A stretch of 64,000 nt of DNA from Ornithinicoccus hortensis (GCF_006716185.1 NZ_VFOP01000001.1:2914001-2978000); one strand, 5' to 3'. Positions 50,055 through 59,712 are shown, numbered from the stretch's first letter. Notes: generated by a model from the sequence alone, not told the origin. Numbers and translations are program-made.

Positions 50055-51173
50055 TCACGCGTCGTAGTCGAGGGTCACCTCGTCGGTGACCGGGTGCGAC
50101 TGGCAGGCGAGAACGATGCCGGCATCCACCTCTTCGGGCTCCAGGGCGTAGTTGCGGTCCATCGTGACCTCGCCGTCGACGACCCGGGCGCGGCAGGTGC
50201 CACACACGCCGCCGGTGCAACTGAACGGGGCGTCGGGCCGCTCCCGCAGCGTGGCGTTGAGGATGGTCTCGGCCTTGGAGGGCATCGGCACCTTGGTGGT
50301 GCGGCCGTCCAGGGTGATCGTGACGACCGCCTCGGGGTCCGCCTCGAGGTCGACCTCGACCGCCTGCGGCGGGGCCCCCGCCCCGGCCTCGTCCACGTGA
50401 AAGATCTCGTGGTGCACGTGGTGGTCGTCCACGCCCAGCTCGTCCAGCAGCTCGCGGGCCGACTCGACCATGCCGAACGGGCCGCAGAGGTACCACTCGT
50501 CGACGTCGTCGACCGGCACGAAGGTGGCGACGAACCGTTCCAGCTTCTCCCGGTCGATCCGGCCGGTGAACAGCTCGACGTCCTGCACCTCGCGGGACAG
50601 CACGTTGATCAGGACGAACCGGCCGGGGAACCGGTTCTTCAGGTCCATCAGCTCCTCCAGGAACATGATGGAGTCGGTCCGGCGGTTGCCGAAGATCAGG
50701 GTGGCCCTCGACCCGGGCTCCTCCTCCAGTGCGGTGCGCAGCAACGAGATCACCGGGGTGATGCCAGAGCCGGCGGCGACCGCCACGTGGTGCCGGGCCG
50801 TGTCCGGCCGGGTCGGGCAGGTGAACCCACCCAGCGGGCTCATCACCGAGATGGTGTCCCCCGGCGCCACCTCGTCGTTGAGCCAGTTGGACATGACGCC
50901 CCCGGCGACCCGGGCACTGGCCACCCGCAGCTCGCCCGCGCCCGCCTGGGCCCGGGACAGGCAGATCGAGTAGGACCGGCGGACGTCCTCGCCGTCGATC
51001 GTCGCCCGCAGGGTCAGGTGCTGGCCGGGTTGGAACTCAAACTCCTCGGCCAGGTCCTCGGGCACGGCGAAGGTCACCGCGACGGCCTGGTCGGTGAGCC
51101 GCTCGACACGGCGGACGGTCAGGTCGTGGAAGGTCGCCCGACGCCGGGCCGGGCGGGACAGGGTCACGCTCAC
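50055..51173 (-). CDS. paaE: Phenylacetyl-CoA epoxidase reductase subunit PaaE
   Basis: 372 residues from GTG 51173; upstream extension of the frame is shadow. FAD domain with RRSYSICLSRAQ near residue 70, NAD domain with VAVAAGSGITPVISLLR near 130, and plant-type [2Fe-2S] CTGGVCGTCRARV near 319 with a fourth Cys in VLACQSHPV near 354. It feeds electrons from NADPH to the PaaA diiron site. Last of the paaABCDE run, 19 bases after paaD. Convergent with the DHFR gene across 34 bases. Confidence 0.93.
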   Translation of the reverse strand: MSVTLSRPARRRATFHDLTVRRVERLTDQAVAVTFAVPEDLAEEFEFQPGQHLTLRATIDGEDVRRSYSICLSRAQAGAGELRVASARVAGGVMSNWLNDEVAPGDTISVMSPLGGFTCPTRPDTARHHVAVAAGSGITPVISLLRTALEEEPGSRATLIFGNRRTDSIMFLEELMDLKNRFPGRFVLINVLSREVQDVELFTGRIDREKLERFVATFVPVDDVDEWYLCGPFGMVESARELLDELGVDDHHVHHEIFHVDEAGAGAPPQAVEVDLEADPEAVVTITLDGRTTKVPMPSKAETILNATLRERPDAPFSCTGGVCGTCRARVVDGEVTMDRNYALEPEEVDAGIVLACQSHPVTDEVTLDYDA

Positions 51174-51192
51174 GGGAGGCCTTTCTGGACGC

Positions 51193-51723
51193 TCAGAGGG
51201 ACTTGAACTCTTCGAACGGCTCGCGGCAGGACCGGCAGCGCCGCAGCGCCTTGCAGGCCGTGGAACCGAAGCGGGAGAGCTCCTCGGTGTCGGAGGAGCC
51301 ACAGGTCGGGCAGTCCACCCGTCTGACCGACAGCCCGACCGTGACCGGACCGACAGCGCGCTCACCAGTCGGCGGGGCGATGCCGAAGCGGCGCAACCCC
51401 TCCCGCCCGGACTCGCTCATCCAGTCGGTGGTCCACGCCGGTGAGAGCACGGTCTCGATCTCGGCGCGCATCCCGTGCCGCCGGGCCACCCGGTCGATCG
51501 CGTCGGTGATCGCCTGCATCGCCGGGCACCCGCTGTAGGTCGGGGTGATGGTGACCCGGACCAGGGCCTCGGCTGCGCCTTCCGGGTCCTCCCGGACCTC
51601 GACCCCGCGCACGATGCCCAGGTCGTCGATGGTGATCACCGGGATCTCGGGGTCCAGCACGGCGCGCACGGCCCGCTCGACCTCGGCAGCCCGGGCCGGG
51701 GCGTTCACGGTCATCACGGTCAC
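51193..51723 (-). CDS. paaD: Phenylacetate degradation protein PaaD
   Basis: 176 residues from GTG 51723 (GTGA overlap with paaC; ATG 51714 also possible). N-terminal MIP18/DUF59 fold with LDPEIPVITIDDLGIVR near residue 22 and TYSGCPAMQAI near 62; C-terminal zinc-type CPTCGS and CRSCREPFEEFK. PaaD is needed for maturation of the epoxidase iron centre. Order and coupling match the standard operon. Confidence 0.92.
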   Translation of the reverse strand: MTVMTVNAPARAAEVERAVRAVLDPEIPVITIDDLGIVRGVEVREDPEGAAEALVRVTITPTYSGCPAMQAITDAIDRVARRHGMRAEIETVLSPAWTTDWMSESGREGLRRFGIAPPTGERAVGPVTVGLSVRRVDCPTCGSSDTEELSRFGSTACKALRRCRSCREPFEEFKSL

Positions 51724-52532
51724 CAGCTCGCCCCGGGGTGGCTGCGGTGGATGTGCTGCATCTCGGCCAGCAGGTAGCCCATGGGCCGGGAGTGGATGCC
51801 CTCGCGGCCGCCACGGGACCGCCAGCGCGACTCCTCGGGCAGGTCCAGGGTGGCCTCCTGCACGACCGCGCGCACGTGGGCCACGGCGCCGTCGTGCAGC
51901 GTCGAGGGCAGCACCCCGATGCCGGCCTCCGCGGCCCAGCGGCTGGCCTCGTCGTCGTCGAACAGCTCGGCCAGGTAGGGCAGCACGGCCTCCAGCCCGG
52001 CCTGCATCCGGGCGTGGCTCTCCTCCGTGCCGTCGCCCAGGCGCAGCACCCACTGGCCGGCGTGGTCGCGGTGGTAGGCGACCTCCTTGAGCGCCTTCTC
52101 GGCGACCCCCCGCAACGTCTCGTCCGAGGTGGGCAGCTCCAGCAGCGCGGTGTAGAGCTCGCACTGGTAGCTGGCGAACCACAGCATCCGGGCCATCTCC
52201 TGGCCGAAGTCACCGCGCGGCTGCTCCACCAGGTGGACGTTGCGGAACTCCCGCTCGTCGCGCAGGTAGGCCAGGTCGTCCTCGTCGCGGCCGGCGCCCT
52301 CCACCTCCCCGGCGTGGGTGAGCAGCGTCCGGGCCTGCCCCAGCAGGTCCAGCCCCACGTTGCCCAGGGCCATGTCCTCCTCGATCTGGGGGGCGTTGGT
52401 CAGCCACTCCCCCAGCCGCTGGGCGTAGACCAGCGCGTCGTCGCCCAGACCCAGGAGGTAGGCGACGCGGGCGGGCACCGGGGTCCCGGTCGCCGAGGCG
52501 ACCGAGCCGGCGGCGGCAGCGGTCTCGCTCAC
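51720..52532 (-). CDS. paaC: Phenylacetyl-CoA epoxidase structural subunit PaaC
   Basis: 270 residues from GTG 52532, overlapping paaB by 4 bases. Ferritin-like fold; LGDDALVYAQRLGEWLTNAPQIEEDMALGNVGLDLLGQAR (residues ~29-68, in segments) and EVAYHRDHAGQWVLRLGDGTEES near 155 are PaaC hallmarks. It is the non-catalytic partner of PaaA in the heteromeric monooxygenase. Confidence 0.93.
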   Translation of the reverse strand: MSETAAAAGSVASATGTPVPARVAYLLGLGDDALVYAQRLGEWLTNAPQIEEDMALGNVGLDLLGQARTLLTHAGEVEGAGRDEDDLAYLRDEREFRNVHLVEQPRGDFGQEMARMLWFASYQCELYTALLELPTSDETLRGVAEKALKEVAYHRDHAGQWVLRLGDGTEESHARMQAGLEAVLPYLAELFDDDEASRWAAEAGIGVLPSTLHDGAVAHVRAVVQEATLDLPEESRWRSRGGREGIHSRPMGYLLAEMQHIHRSHPGASW

Positions 52533-52834
52533 AGGTACTCCACGTCCTCGGGGACGTCGTAGAACGTCGGGTGCCGGTAGACCTTGTCGGCCGCGGGGTC
52601 GAAGAAGCTGTCCCGCTCGTCGGGGCTGGAGGCGGTGATGTCCTCGGAGGCCACGACCCACAGCGAGACCCCCTCCTGCCGGCGGGTGTAGAGGTCGCGC
52701 GCGTTGCGCAGCGCCATCTCGGCGTCCGGGGCGTGCAGCGACCCGGCGTGCACGTGCGACAGGCCCCGCTTGGCGCGGACGAACACCTCGTACAGGGGCC
52801 AGTTGCCCGATCCCGCGGGCGTCTGCTCGCTCAC
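52529..52834 (-). CDS. paaB: Phenylacetyl-CoA epoxidase subunit PaaB
   Basis: 101 residues from GTG 52834. Diagnostic [24 protein letters not shown] at the N-terminus (seen in segments) and [18 protein letters not shown] near 40. Small bridging subunit of the PaaABCE complex. GTGA overlaps at both ends. Confidence 0.94.
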   Translation of the reverse strand: MSEQTPAGSGNWPLYEVFVRAKRGLSHVHAGSLHAPDAEMALRNARDLYTRRQEGVSLWVVASEDITASSPDERDSFFDPAADKVYRHPTFYDVPEDVEYL

Positions 52835-53868
52835 GCGACCGCCCCCGCCGCGGCACCGGCACGGGCGGCCTGCTTGTCGGCATACGCCACCGCGGCCTCC
52901 CGCACCCAGGCGCCCTCGTCGTGCGCCGCCTTGCGGTGGCTGATCCGCTCGGCGTTGCACGGTCCGTCGCCGCCGAGGACCCGCCAGAACTCGTCCCAGT
53001 CGATCGGGCCGAAGTCCCAGTGACCGGTCTCCTCGTTGTAGGTCAGGTCGGGGTCGGGCAGGGTCAGGCCGAGCTTCTGCGCCTGCGGCACGGTCATGTC
53101 GACGAACTTCTGGCGCAGGTCGTCGTTGGTGAACCGCTTGATGCCCCAGGCCATGTTCTGCGCGGTGTGGCCACCCTTGGCCTGCTCCCCAGAGTCCGGC
53201 GGGCCGAACATCATCAGCGCCGGCCACCACCAGCGGTTGGCCGCGTCCTGGGCCATCGCCTTCTGCTCCTCGGTGCCACGGGCCAGCACCCAGAGGATCT
53301 CGAAGCCCTGGCGCTGGTGGAAGCTCTCCTCCTTGCAGACCCGGATCATCGCGCGCGCGTAGGGGCCGTAGGAGCAGCGGCACAGCGGCACCTGGTTCAT
53401 GATCGCGGCGCCGTCGACCAGCCAGCCGATCGCGCCCGCGTCGGCCCAGGTCAGCGTCGGGTAGTTGAAGATCGAGGAGTACTTCTGCTTGCCGGCGTGC
53501 AGCAGGTCGAGCATCTCCTCGCGGTCCATCCCGAGCGTCTCGGCCGCGGAGTAGAGGTAGAGCCCGTGCCCGGCCTCGTCCTGCACCTTGGCCATCAGGA
53601 TCGCCTTGCGGCGCAGGCTCGGCGCGCGGGAGATCCAGTTGCCCTCCGGCTGCATGCCGATGATCTCGGAGTGGGCGTGCTGGGCGATCTGCCGGATCAG
53701 CGTCTTGCGGTAGCCCTCGGGCATCGCGTCCCGGGGCTCGATCCGCTTGTCGGCCGAGACCAGCCCGTCGAAGTACGCCATGTGTTCTTCGACCGCGGAC
53801 GCGTAGTCCTCGGTCTCCGCCGCGTTGAGGGGACCGTCACCAGGGTCACCGAAGTCGTTGCCGTACAT
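52831..53868 (-). CDS. paaA: Phenylacetyl-CoA epoxidase catalytic subunit PaaA
   Basis: 345 residues. Diiron ligands in [31 protein letters not shown] and [17 protein letters not shown]-terminal [22 protein letters not shown] is diagnostic. It epoxidises the aromatic ring of phenylacetyl-CoA, the first ring-attack step. First gene of the leftward paaABCDE operon. None of paaF, G, H, J, K or Z is in the window. Confidence 0.95.
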   Translation of the reverse strand: MYGNDFGDPGDGPLNAAETEDYASAVEEHMAYFDGLVSADKRIEPRDAMPEGYRKTLIRQIAQHAHSEIIGMQPEGNWISRAPSLRRKAILMAKVQDEAGHGLYLYSAAETLGMDREEMLDLLHAGKQKYSSIFNYPTLTWADAGAIGWLVDGAAIMNQVPLCRCSYGPYARAMIRVCKEESFHQRQGFEILWVLARGTEEQKAMAQDAANRWWWPALMMFGPPDSGEQAKGGHTAQNMAWGIKRFTNDDLRQKFVDMTVPQAQKLGLTLPDPDLTYNEETGHWDFGPIDWDEFWRVLGGDGPCNAERISHRKAAHDEGAWVREAAVAYADKQAARAGAAAGAVA

Positions 53869-53910
53869 GTCCCCCAGTATGCCCCATCCGGCGCCACTTT
53901 GTTACATCAT

Positions 53911-53930
53911 CGACGTCGACCGACGTCGGG
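53911..53930 (-). promoter_or_regulatory. Possible paa operator
   Basis: CGACGTCG and CCGACGTCGG, two overlapping palindromes, lie about 45-60 bases upstream of the paaA start in the intergenic region shared with the GNAT gene. The ACCGNCGNCGG core resembles the half-site of PaaR (TetR family) known from corynebacteria only in part; assignment is tentative. Confidence 0.3.
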
Positions 53931-53965
53931 AGTGTCACAAGCCGCACGGGTGCGAGACTGGACGG

Positions 53966-54532
53966 GTGAGCCATCCCCATACGCATTCCCCCGGGCCGTC
54001 CGCGGACGCGAGCGTGCGCACCGGCCGGACCACGGACGCACCCGCCGTGGGGTTGGTCCAGGCGACCGTCTGGACGGAGGCGTATGCCGACCTGTTGCCC
54101 CGGGAGGCGGTCGACCAGTTCGAGGGTCCCGCCTTCGCCTCCGTGTGGCGCCACTCGCTGGAGGCGCCCCCGACGCCGGTCCACCGGCTGCTCGTGGCCT
54201 GCGCCGGCGACCAGGTGGTGGGCTTCGCCGCCATCGCGCCCGCCGACGAGGCGGAGCCCGGGGTGCCCGCCGGCGCCGGGGAGCTGACCGTGATCGCGGT
54301 CCACCCGGACGCGCGCCGGCACGGCCACGGGTCCCGCCTGCTCAACGCGGTCGGGGACACGCTGCGAGCAAACGACCGGACCACCCTGGTGAGCTGGCTC
54401 CCGGCGACCGACGAGGCGACCCGGGCGTTCCTGGACACCGCCGGCCTGCACCCCGACGGCGCGTGGCGCGAGCGGGTGGTCGGCCCCGAGGGGCAGACCC
54501 TCCGGGAGATCCGGGTGCAGGCGGGCCTGTGA
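53966..54532 (+). CDS. GNAT family N-acetyltransferase
   Basis: 188 residues from GTG 53966, which follows GAGACT by six bases (leaderless pattern; no Shine-Dalgarno). Acetyl-CoA binding motif A is visible as LTVIAVHPDARRHGHGSRLLNAV near residue 108, and FLDTAGLHPDG near 152 is motif B. Substrate not predictable. GTGA overlap with the azlC gene suggests a shared role in amino-acid homeostasis. Confidence 0.85.
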   Translation: MSHPHTHSPGPSADASVRTGRTTDAPAVGLVQATVWTEAYADLLPREAVDQFEGPAFASVWRHSLEAPPTPVHRLLVACAGDQVVGFAAIAPADEAEPGVPAGAGELTVIAVHPDARRHGHGSRLLNAVGDTLRANDRTTLVSWLPATDEATRAFLDTAGLHPDGAWRERVVGPEGQTLREIRVQAGL

Positions 54533-55227
54533 CCGGGACGCAACGGTCCCTGCGCTCCCGGCCGGTGGTGCGCAAGGGCCTGGCAGTGGGGGTGGCCTCC
54601 GGCCTCTACGGGATCTCCTGCGGCGCCCTCGGCGTGGCGGCCGGGCTCACCGTCTGGCAGACCATGCTCACCTCGCTCCTGCTGTTCAGCGGCGGATCCC
54701 AGTTCGCCTTCTTCGGCGTGATCGGGGCCGGCGGCAGCCCGGTCGCGGCGGTCGCGACCTCGAGCATGCTCGGCATCCGCAACGGGCTCTACGGACTGGA
54801 GCTGGTCAAGCTGCTGGACGTGCGGGGCTGGCGCCGCCCGGTCGTGGCGCACCTGACCATCGACGAGTCGTCCGCCGTGGCGATCACCGAAACCGACCCG
54901 CGGGACCAGCGCCTCGGGTTCTGGGTGACGGGGCTGGCGATCTTCGTGCTGTGGAACCTCACCACGCTCGCCGGGGCCCTGCTGGGGTCGGTGATGGGTG
55001 ACCCGAAGGCCTGGGGCCTGGACGCCGCTGCCGCCGCGGCCTTCGTCGGGCTGCTCTGGCCCCGGCTGCGCGGCCGGGACCCGCTGGCGGTCGCGGCCCT
55101 GGCGGTCGTCCTCACCGTCGTGGTCGCCCCGTTCACCCCGCCCGGCGTGCCGATCCTGATCGCGACCGTCGCGGCCCTCGTCGTGGGGCTGGCGGGTCGC
55201 CGTGGCCGTGAGGAGGTCCCGGCGTGA
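54529..55227 (+). CDS. azlC: AzlC family branched-chain amino acid exporter subunit
   Basis: 232 residues with five or more membrane segments. SLLLFSGGSQFAFFGVIGAGG near residue 42, LGIRNGLYGLEL near 82 and TIDESSAVAITE near 110 are AzlC/BrnF hallmarks. With AzlD it exports branched-chain amino acids. It may balance flux from the LivHMGF-type importer, though the genes are about 50 kb apart. Confidence 0.9.
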   Translation: MTGTQRSLRSRPVVRKGLAVGVASGLYGISCGALGVAAGLTVWQTMLTSLLLFSGGSQFAFFGVIGAGGSPVAAVATSSMLGIRNGLYGLELVKLLDVRGWRRPVVAHLTIDESSAVAITETDPRDQRLGFWVTGLAIFVLWNLTTLAGALLGSVMGDPKAWGLDAAAAAAFVGLLWPRLRGRDPLAVAALAVVLTVVVAPFTPPGVPILIATVAALVVGLAGRRGREEVPA

Positions 55228-55535
55228 CGCTCTGGATCGCGGTGCTGTCCGCCTGCCTGATCGCCTACCTGCTCAAGCTGGCCGGCTACCTGGTGCCGCA
55301 CCACCTGCTCGAGACCCCGGCGGTCGCCCGGGTCACCCCGCTGCTGCCGGTCGCGCTGCTGTCCTCGCTCGTGGTGACCCAGGCCTTCCTCGACTCCGGG
55401 GGCACCCTGGTGCTGGACGCGCGGGCAGCCGGAGTGGGCGTGGCGGTCGTGGCGCTGGTCCTCCGGGCCAACTTCCTCGTCGTGGTGGTGCTGGCCGCCG
55501 CCACCGCGGCCCTGGTCCGTGCCCTCGGGGGCTGA
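55224..55535 (+). CDS. azlD: AzlD family exporter subunit
   Basis: 103 residues with four membrane segments; LLKLAGYLVPHHLLETPAV near residue 12 is the AzlD/BrnE hallmark. GTG start overlaps azlC by 4 bases. Obligate partner of AzlC. Confidence 0.9.
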   Translation: MTLWIAVLSACLIAYLLKLAGYLVPHHLLETPAVARVTPLLPVALLSSLVVTQAFLDSGGTLVLDARAAGVGVAVVALVLRANFLVVVVLAAATAALVRALGG

Positions 55536-55539
55536 GCTG

Positions 55540-56688
55540 ATGGCGCCCGGACCGGCCCGGATCATCGGTGTCGACCTGGCGCGCATGCTGGCGCTGCTGG
55601 GGATGATCACCGCCCACCTGGTGGACACCTACCGCCCCGACGGCAGCGTCACCGTCTGGCACCAGATCGTCTCGGGTCGGTCCGCGGCGCTGTTCGCGGT
55701 GCTGGCCGGCCTGTCGATCGCCCTGGTGACCCGGCGCGCCGTGGACCCCCAGCGGGTATGGGGCCTGCGCGCGCAGGTCGCGGTCCGGGCCCTGGTCATC
55801 GCCTGCCTGGGCCTGGCGCTGGGGATGTTCGACTCCGGCCTGGCCGTGATCCTGACCTACTACGGGGTGCTCTTCCTGGGGGCGCTGCCGGTGCTCCGGT
55901 GGGGCGCCCGTCGGTTGGCCCTCCTGGCCATCGGCTGGGGCCTGGCCTCGCCGGTGGCGAGCATGCTGCTGCGGCCGCACCTGCCGCCCAACAGCTACGA
56001 CGTGCCGGACCCGCTGTCCGTCTTCTCCCCCTGGCAGCTGGTCACCGAGCTCACGGTGACCGGCTACTACCCCGTGCTGACCTGGGCGACCTACCTGTTC
56101 GCCGGGATGGCGATCGGCCGCCTCGACCTGCGGTCCGCCGCGTGGGGGCGGCGGCTCCTGGTCTGGGGTGCCTGGGGCTCCGTCCTCGCCCTGGCGGTGG
56201 CCCGCCTGGTCACCCGCCCCGACGGCGTGCGCACCGCCCTGGTCGACAGCTACGACCGCTGGGAGCGGGTGACCGACTGGGCCGACCTGCAGGAGGTGCT
56301 GCGCAACGGGCTCTACGGCACCACCCCGACCGGCTCCTGGTGGTGGCTGGGCGTCTGGTCCCCGCACAGCGGGTCGATCGTGGACCTGGCCCACACGGTC
56401 GGCACCAGCATGCTGGTCCTCGGGCTCGCCCTGGTGCTCGCCCACGAGACCGGCCCGCGGGCGGCGGGCACCTGGCGGATCCTGTCCGGGGCGGGGACGA
56501 TGACGCTCACCCTGTATGCCGTCCACGTCATGGTGGTCTCGGCGCCGGACTCCTGGCCGGGCGCGCACAACCTCCTCGTCCACCTGGTCGGAGCCGTCCT
56601 GATCGGCGCCACGTTCGCCGCCCTGCGACGGCGCGGACCGTTGGAGCAGGTCGTCGGCCAGCTGTCGACCTCCGTCGGACACCGGTGA
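55540..56688 (+). CDS. Polytopic membrane protein, heparan-alpha-glucosaminide acetyltransferase-like (DUF1624/DUF418 group)
   Basis: 382 residues, about ten membrane segments. Begins with RIIGVDLARMLALLGMITAHL, the conserved first helix of this acyltransferase group, with the His expected to act in transacetylation. ATG 55540 is 4 bases after azlD stop; a GTG 21 bases upstream is possible. Likely transfers an acetyl or acyl group across the membrane to an unknown acceptor. Confidence 0.75.
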   Translation: MAPGPARIIGVDLARMLALLGMITAHLVDTYRPDGSVTVWHQIVSGRSAALFAVLAGLSIALVTRRAVDPQRVWGLRAQVAVRALVIACLGLALGMFDSGLAVILTYYGVLFLGALPVLRWGARRLALLAIGWGLASPVASMLLRPHLPPNSYDVPDPLSVFSPWQLVTELTVTGYYPVLTWATYLFAGMAIGRLDLRSAAWGRRLLVWGAWGSVLALAVARLVTRPDGVRTALVDSYDRWERVTDWADLQEVLRNGLYGTTPTGSWWWLGVWSPHSGSIVDLAHTVGTSMLVLGLALVLAHETGPRAAGTWRILSGAGTMTLTLYAVHVMVVSAPDSWPGAHNLLVHLVGAVLIGATFAALRRRGPLEQVVGQLSTSVGHR

Positions 56689-56718
56689 GTCCTCCGCACC
56701 ACGGGTAACACCACGGGG

Positions 56719-56757
56719 TATGCTAGGTGAACACCAGGTGAACAGGAGGTGTACACC
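56719..56757 (+). promoter_or_regulatory. Putative promoter and GGTGAACA repeats before a small gene
   Basis: TATGCT (56719-56724) may be a -10. Between it and the start lie GGTGAACACC, a second GGTGAACA and the palindrome GGTGTACACC, all sharing GGTG-N2-CACC or half of it. AGGAGG (56744-56749) is the ribosome-binding site. The repeats suggest an operator or a regulated leader. Confidence 0.45.
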
Positions 56758-56916
56758 ATGGACCGCATTCCCGCGATCTCCCCGAGCGTCCTCGCTCCGA
56801 CGCGACCGACCCTGTCCTGGGTCCCGGTGACCGGACCCGACGGGCGCATCCGCATGGAGATGCGCTGGCACGTCGGGTCGCGGCACCTCGTCGCCAAGGC
56901 CGGCGCAGCCGCCTGA
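56758..56916 (+). CDS. Small hypothetical protein (52 aa)
   Basis: 52 residues, start MDRIPAISPS. AGGAGG sits eight bases before the ATG and the gene ends 32 bases before a strong terminator, so the unit looks complete. The middle (WVPVTGPDGRIRMEMRW) is a probable beta hairpin; the end is basic/Ala-rich. No known domain is recognised. Third-codon GC is high, as in neighbouring genes. Confidence 0.7.
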   Translation: MDRIPAISPSVLAPTRPTLSWVPVTGPDGRIRMEMRWHVGSRHLVAKAGAAA

Positions 56917-56947
56917 TCCGACCGCCGGCTCCTCCGGCATACGAGCA

Positions 56948-56979
56948 GTGGCCGGGCCCCCGATCGGGGGCCCGGCCAC
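56948..56979. terminator. Bidirectional hairpin terminator
   Basis: A perfect 32-base palindrome: GTGGCCGGGCCCCC followed by the CGATCG centre and the exact complement. It lies between the small rightward gene and the leftward pnp gene, so it can end both transcripts. Confidence 0.85.
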
Positions 56980-57035
56980 ATCTCATCCGGTCAGCGGTGC
57001 CGCGCGTGGCGGCACGCTGGTCTCAGCGTTCCGGC

Positions 57036-59612
57036 TCAGGCGTTGTCGCCCTCGCCGGAGGGGGCGCCACCCTCGTCCGCGGACTCGCCGCCGGTGGACT
57101 CGCCACCGCCGTTGCCACGGCCGCGGCCACCACGCCGGCGCCGGTTGCGGCGGGGACGGCTGCTGCCACCCTCGCCACCGTTGTCGCCGTCGGCACCGTT
57201 GTCGCCGTCGGCACCGTTGTCGCCGGTCTCCTCGGCGCCGTCCGCGCCGGTGTCACCGGCCGCCTCGGGGGCCTCGACCGGAGCCACCGGAGCCTCGGCC
57301 TGGGGCTGCGCCGGGGCCTCGCCCTGCGGTGCAGCGGCCTGCTCGGCGCCGTCACCGGCGACCACGGCCGCCAGCGAGAGCTTGCCCCGCGGGTCGATCT
57401 CCTTCAGCTCGACCTGGACCTTCTGGCCCACGCCAAGCACGTCCTCGACGGCGTCGATGCGCTTGCCGCCGACGAGCTTGCGGATCTCGGAGATGTGCAG
57501 CAGGCCGTCCTTGCCCGGCAGCAGCGAGATGAACGCCCCGAAGGTCGTCGTCTTCACCACGGTCCCGAGGAAGCGCTCGCCGATCTCCGGCATCTGCGGG
57601 TTGGCGATCGCGTTCACGGCGGCCCGGGCGGCCTCGGCGGAGGGGCCGTCGGTCGCGCCGATGTAGACGGTGCCGTCGTCCTCGATCGAGATGTCGGCGC
57701 CGGTGTCCTCCTGGATCTGGTTGATCATCTTGCCCTTCGGGCCGATGACCTCACCGATCTTGTCGACCGGGACCTTGACGCTGATGACGCGGGGAGCGTA
57801 GGGGCTCATCTCGTCAGGGGCGTCGATAGCCTCGTTCATCACGTCCAGGATGTGCAGACGGGCCTCGCGGGCCTGGGTCAGCGCACCACCGAGCACCGAG
57901 GCGGGGATGCCGTCGAGCTTGGTGTCCAGCTGGATCGCGGTGACGAACTCGCGGGTGCCGGCGACCTTGAAGTCCATGTCACCGAACGCGTCCTCCGCGC
58001 CCAGGATGTCGGTCAGCGCCGCATACGCGGTCTCGGTCGTGCCGTCCGCGTTCTCGACGGTGTCGGAGACCAGACCCATGGCGATGCCGGCGACGGGGGC
58101 GCGCAGCGGCACGCCCGCGTTGAGCAGCGACATGGTGGAGGCGCACACCGAGCCCATCGAGGTCGACCCGTTGGAGCCGAGCGCCTCGGAGACCTGGCGG
58201 ATCGCGTAGGGGAACTCCTCGCGGGTCGGCAGGACCGGCATCAGGGCACGCTCGGCGAGCGCACCGTGGCCGATCTCCCGGCGCTTGGGCGACCCGACGC
58301 GTCCGGTCTCACCGGTGCTGTAGGGCGGGAAGTTGTAGTTGTGCATGTAGCGCTTGCGGGTCACCGGCGACAGGGTGTCCAGCTGCTGCTCCATGCGCAG
58401 CATGTTGAGCGTGGTGACGCCCATGATCTGGGTCTCGCCGCGCTCGAAGATCGCCGAGCCGTGCGCCCGCGGGATGACCTCGACCTCGGCGGACAGGGCC
58501 CGGATGTCGGCCAGCCCGCGGCCGTCGATGCGCACCTTGTCCTTGAGGATGCGCTGCCGGATGAGCCGCTTCTGGACGGCCCGGTAGGCGGCGTCCAGCT
58601 CCTTGTCGCGACCGGCGAACGGTGCGTCCGGGCTCACGTCGGAGTCCCCGGCGGCGTCCCAGTGCAGCCCCAGGAGCTTGCCCTTCATGGCCGTCTTGAT
58701 CTCGGAGATGCGGTCCTCGCGCTCGGCCTTGCCGGCGATCTGCAGCGCCGACTCCAGGTCGCTGGTGACCTCGGCCTCGACGGCGGCGAGGGCGTCGTCC
58801 TGGTAGTCCAGGAAGCGCGGGAACTCCTGCACCTCCTTGGCCGCGGCGGCGGCCAGCTCGGACTGCGCCTTGCACAGGGTGGCGATGAAGCCCTTGGCGG
58901 CCTCCAGGCCCTGGGCGACGATCTCCTCGGTCGGTGCCTGCTTGCTCTCCAGGTTCACCAGGTCCCAGGTGGCCTCGGTCGACTCGGCCTCGACCATCAT
59001 GATGGCCACGTCGTCCTGGCCGTCCTCGGTCTGCCCGACGATCCGGCCGGCAACCACCATGTCGAAGGTGGAGCGGGCGGCGTCGCTGAAGTTCGGGAAG
59101 GCGACCCACTGGCCGTCGACCAGGGAGACGCGGACGCCACCGATCGGGCCGCTGAACGGCAGGCCGGAGATCTGGGTGGACAGCGACGCGGCGTTGATCG
59201 CCAGCACGTCGTACTGGTGGTCCGGGTTCAGGGACAGCACGGTGATGACGACCTGGACCTCGTTGCGCAGGCCGGAGACGAAGCTCGGGCGCAGCGGCCG
59301 GTCGATCAACCGGCAGGTCAGGATGGCGTCGGTCGAGGGGCGACCCTCGCGGCGGAAGAAGCTGCCCGGGATCTTGCCCGCGGCATACATCCGCTCCTCC
59401 ACGTCGACGGTCAACGGGAAGAAGTCGAAGTGGTCCTTCGGGTGCTTGCCGGCCGTGGTGGTCGACAGGAGCATGGTTTCGTCATCGAGGTAGGCGGTGA
59501 CGGAGCCGCCGGCCTGCTTGGCCAGGCGCCCGGTCTCGAACCGGACGGTGCGGGTGCCGTACTGGCCGTTGTCGATAACGGCCTCGGCGGAAGTGATCTC
59601 TGGACCCTCCAT
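57036..59612 (-). CDS. pnp: Polyribonucleotide nucleotidyltransferase (PNPase)
   Basis: 858 residues from ATG 59612, with AAAAGGAGGG upstream. Two RNase PH-like domains ([22 protein letters not shown] near 90; [32 protein letters not shown] near 370, shown in part), KH motif [15 protein letters not shown] near 625 and S1 domain with [14 protein letters not shown] near 705. It degrades mRNA 3'-5' with phosphate and can add tails. The last ~120 residues are a Pro/Ala/Glu then Gly/Asn/Asp/Arg-rich tail with a three-fold repeated 18-bp unit and a basic [13 protein letters not shown] patch, longer than in E. coli. Downstream of rpsO as in most bacteria. Confidence 0.95.
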   Translation of the reverse strand: MEGPEITSAEAVIDNGQYGTRTVRFETGRLAKQAGGSVTAYLDDETMLLSTTTAGKHPKDHFDFFPLTVDVEERMYAAGKIPGSFFRREGRPSTDAILTCRLIDRPLRPSFVSGLRNEVQVVITVLSLNPDHQYDVLAINAASLSTQISGLPFSGPIGGVRVSLVDGQWVAFPNFSDAARSTFDMVVAGRIVGQTEDGQDDVAIMMVEAESTEATWDLVNLESKQAPTEEIVAQGLEAAKGFIATLCKAQSELAAAAAKEVQEFPRFLDYQDDALAAVEAEVTSDLESALQIAGKAEREDRISEIKTAMKGKLLGLHWDAAGDSDVSPDAPFAGRDKELDAAYRAVQKRLIRQRILKDKVRIDGRGLADIRALSAEVEVIPRAHGSAIFERGETQIMGVTTLNMLRMEQQLDTLSPVTRKRYMHNYNFPPYSTGETGRVGSPKRREIGHGALAERALMPVLPTREEFPYAIRQVSEALGSNGSTSMGSVCASTMSLLNAGVPLRAPVAGIAMGLVSDTVENADGTTETAYAALTDILGAEDAFGDMDFKVAGTREFVTAIQLDTKLDGIPASVLGGALTQAREARLHILDVMNEAIDAPDEMSPYAPRVISVKVPVDKIGEVIGPKGKMINQIQEDTGADISIEDDGTVYIGATDGPSAEAARAAVNAIANPQMPEIGERFLGTVVKTTTFGAFISLLPGKDGLLHISEIRKLVGGKRIDAVEDVLGVGQKVQVELKEIDPRGKLSLAAVVAGDGAEQAAAPQGEAPAQPQAEAPVAPVEAPEAAGDTGADGAEETGDNGADGDNGADGDNGGEGGSSRPRRNRRRRGGRGRGNGGGESTGGESADEGGAPSGEGDNA
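57178..57231 (-). repeat. 18-bp tandem repeat in the pnp tail
   Basis: Two exact copies of ACCGTTGTCGCCGTCGGC and a diverged third in tandem (plus-strand sequence), encoding the NGADGD repeats of the PNPase C-terminal extension. Confidence 0.8.
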
Positions 59613-59712
59613 CGGGGCCCTCCTTTTCTCTCTTCGCTCAGCTCGGGGCATCGTCGTTGTGCCCGGCTGTTTCCAACGTGCCGGATGGGGCGGCAGGCGC
59701 CCCCCGGCATAC

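Noticed and set aside
56723-56986. Leftward 87-codon frame over the small gene region
   Set aside because: It crosses the terminator palindrome, is Arg/Gly-rich and has no start signals.
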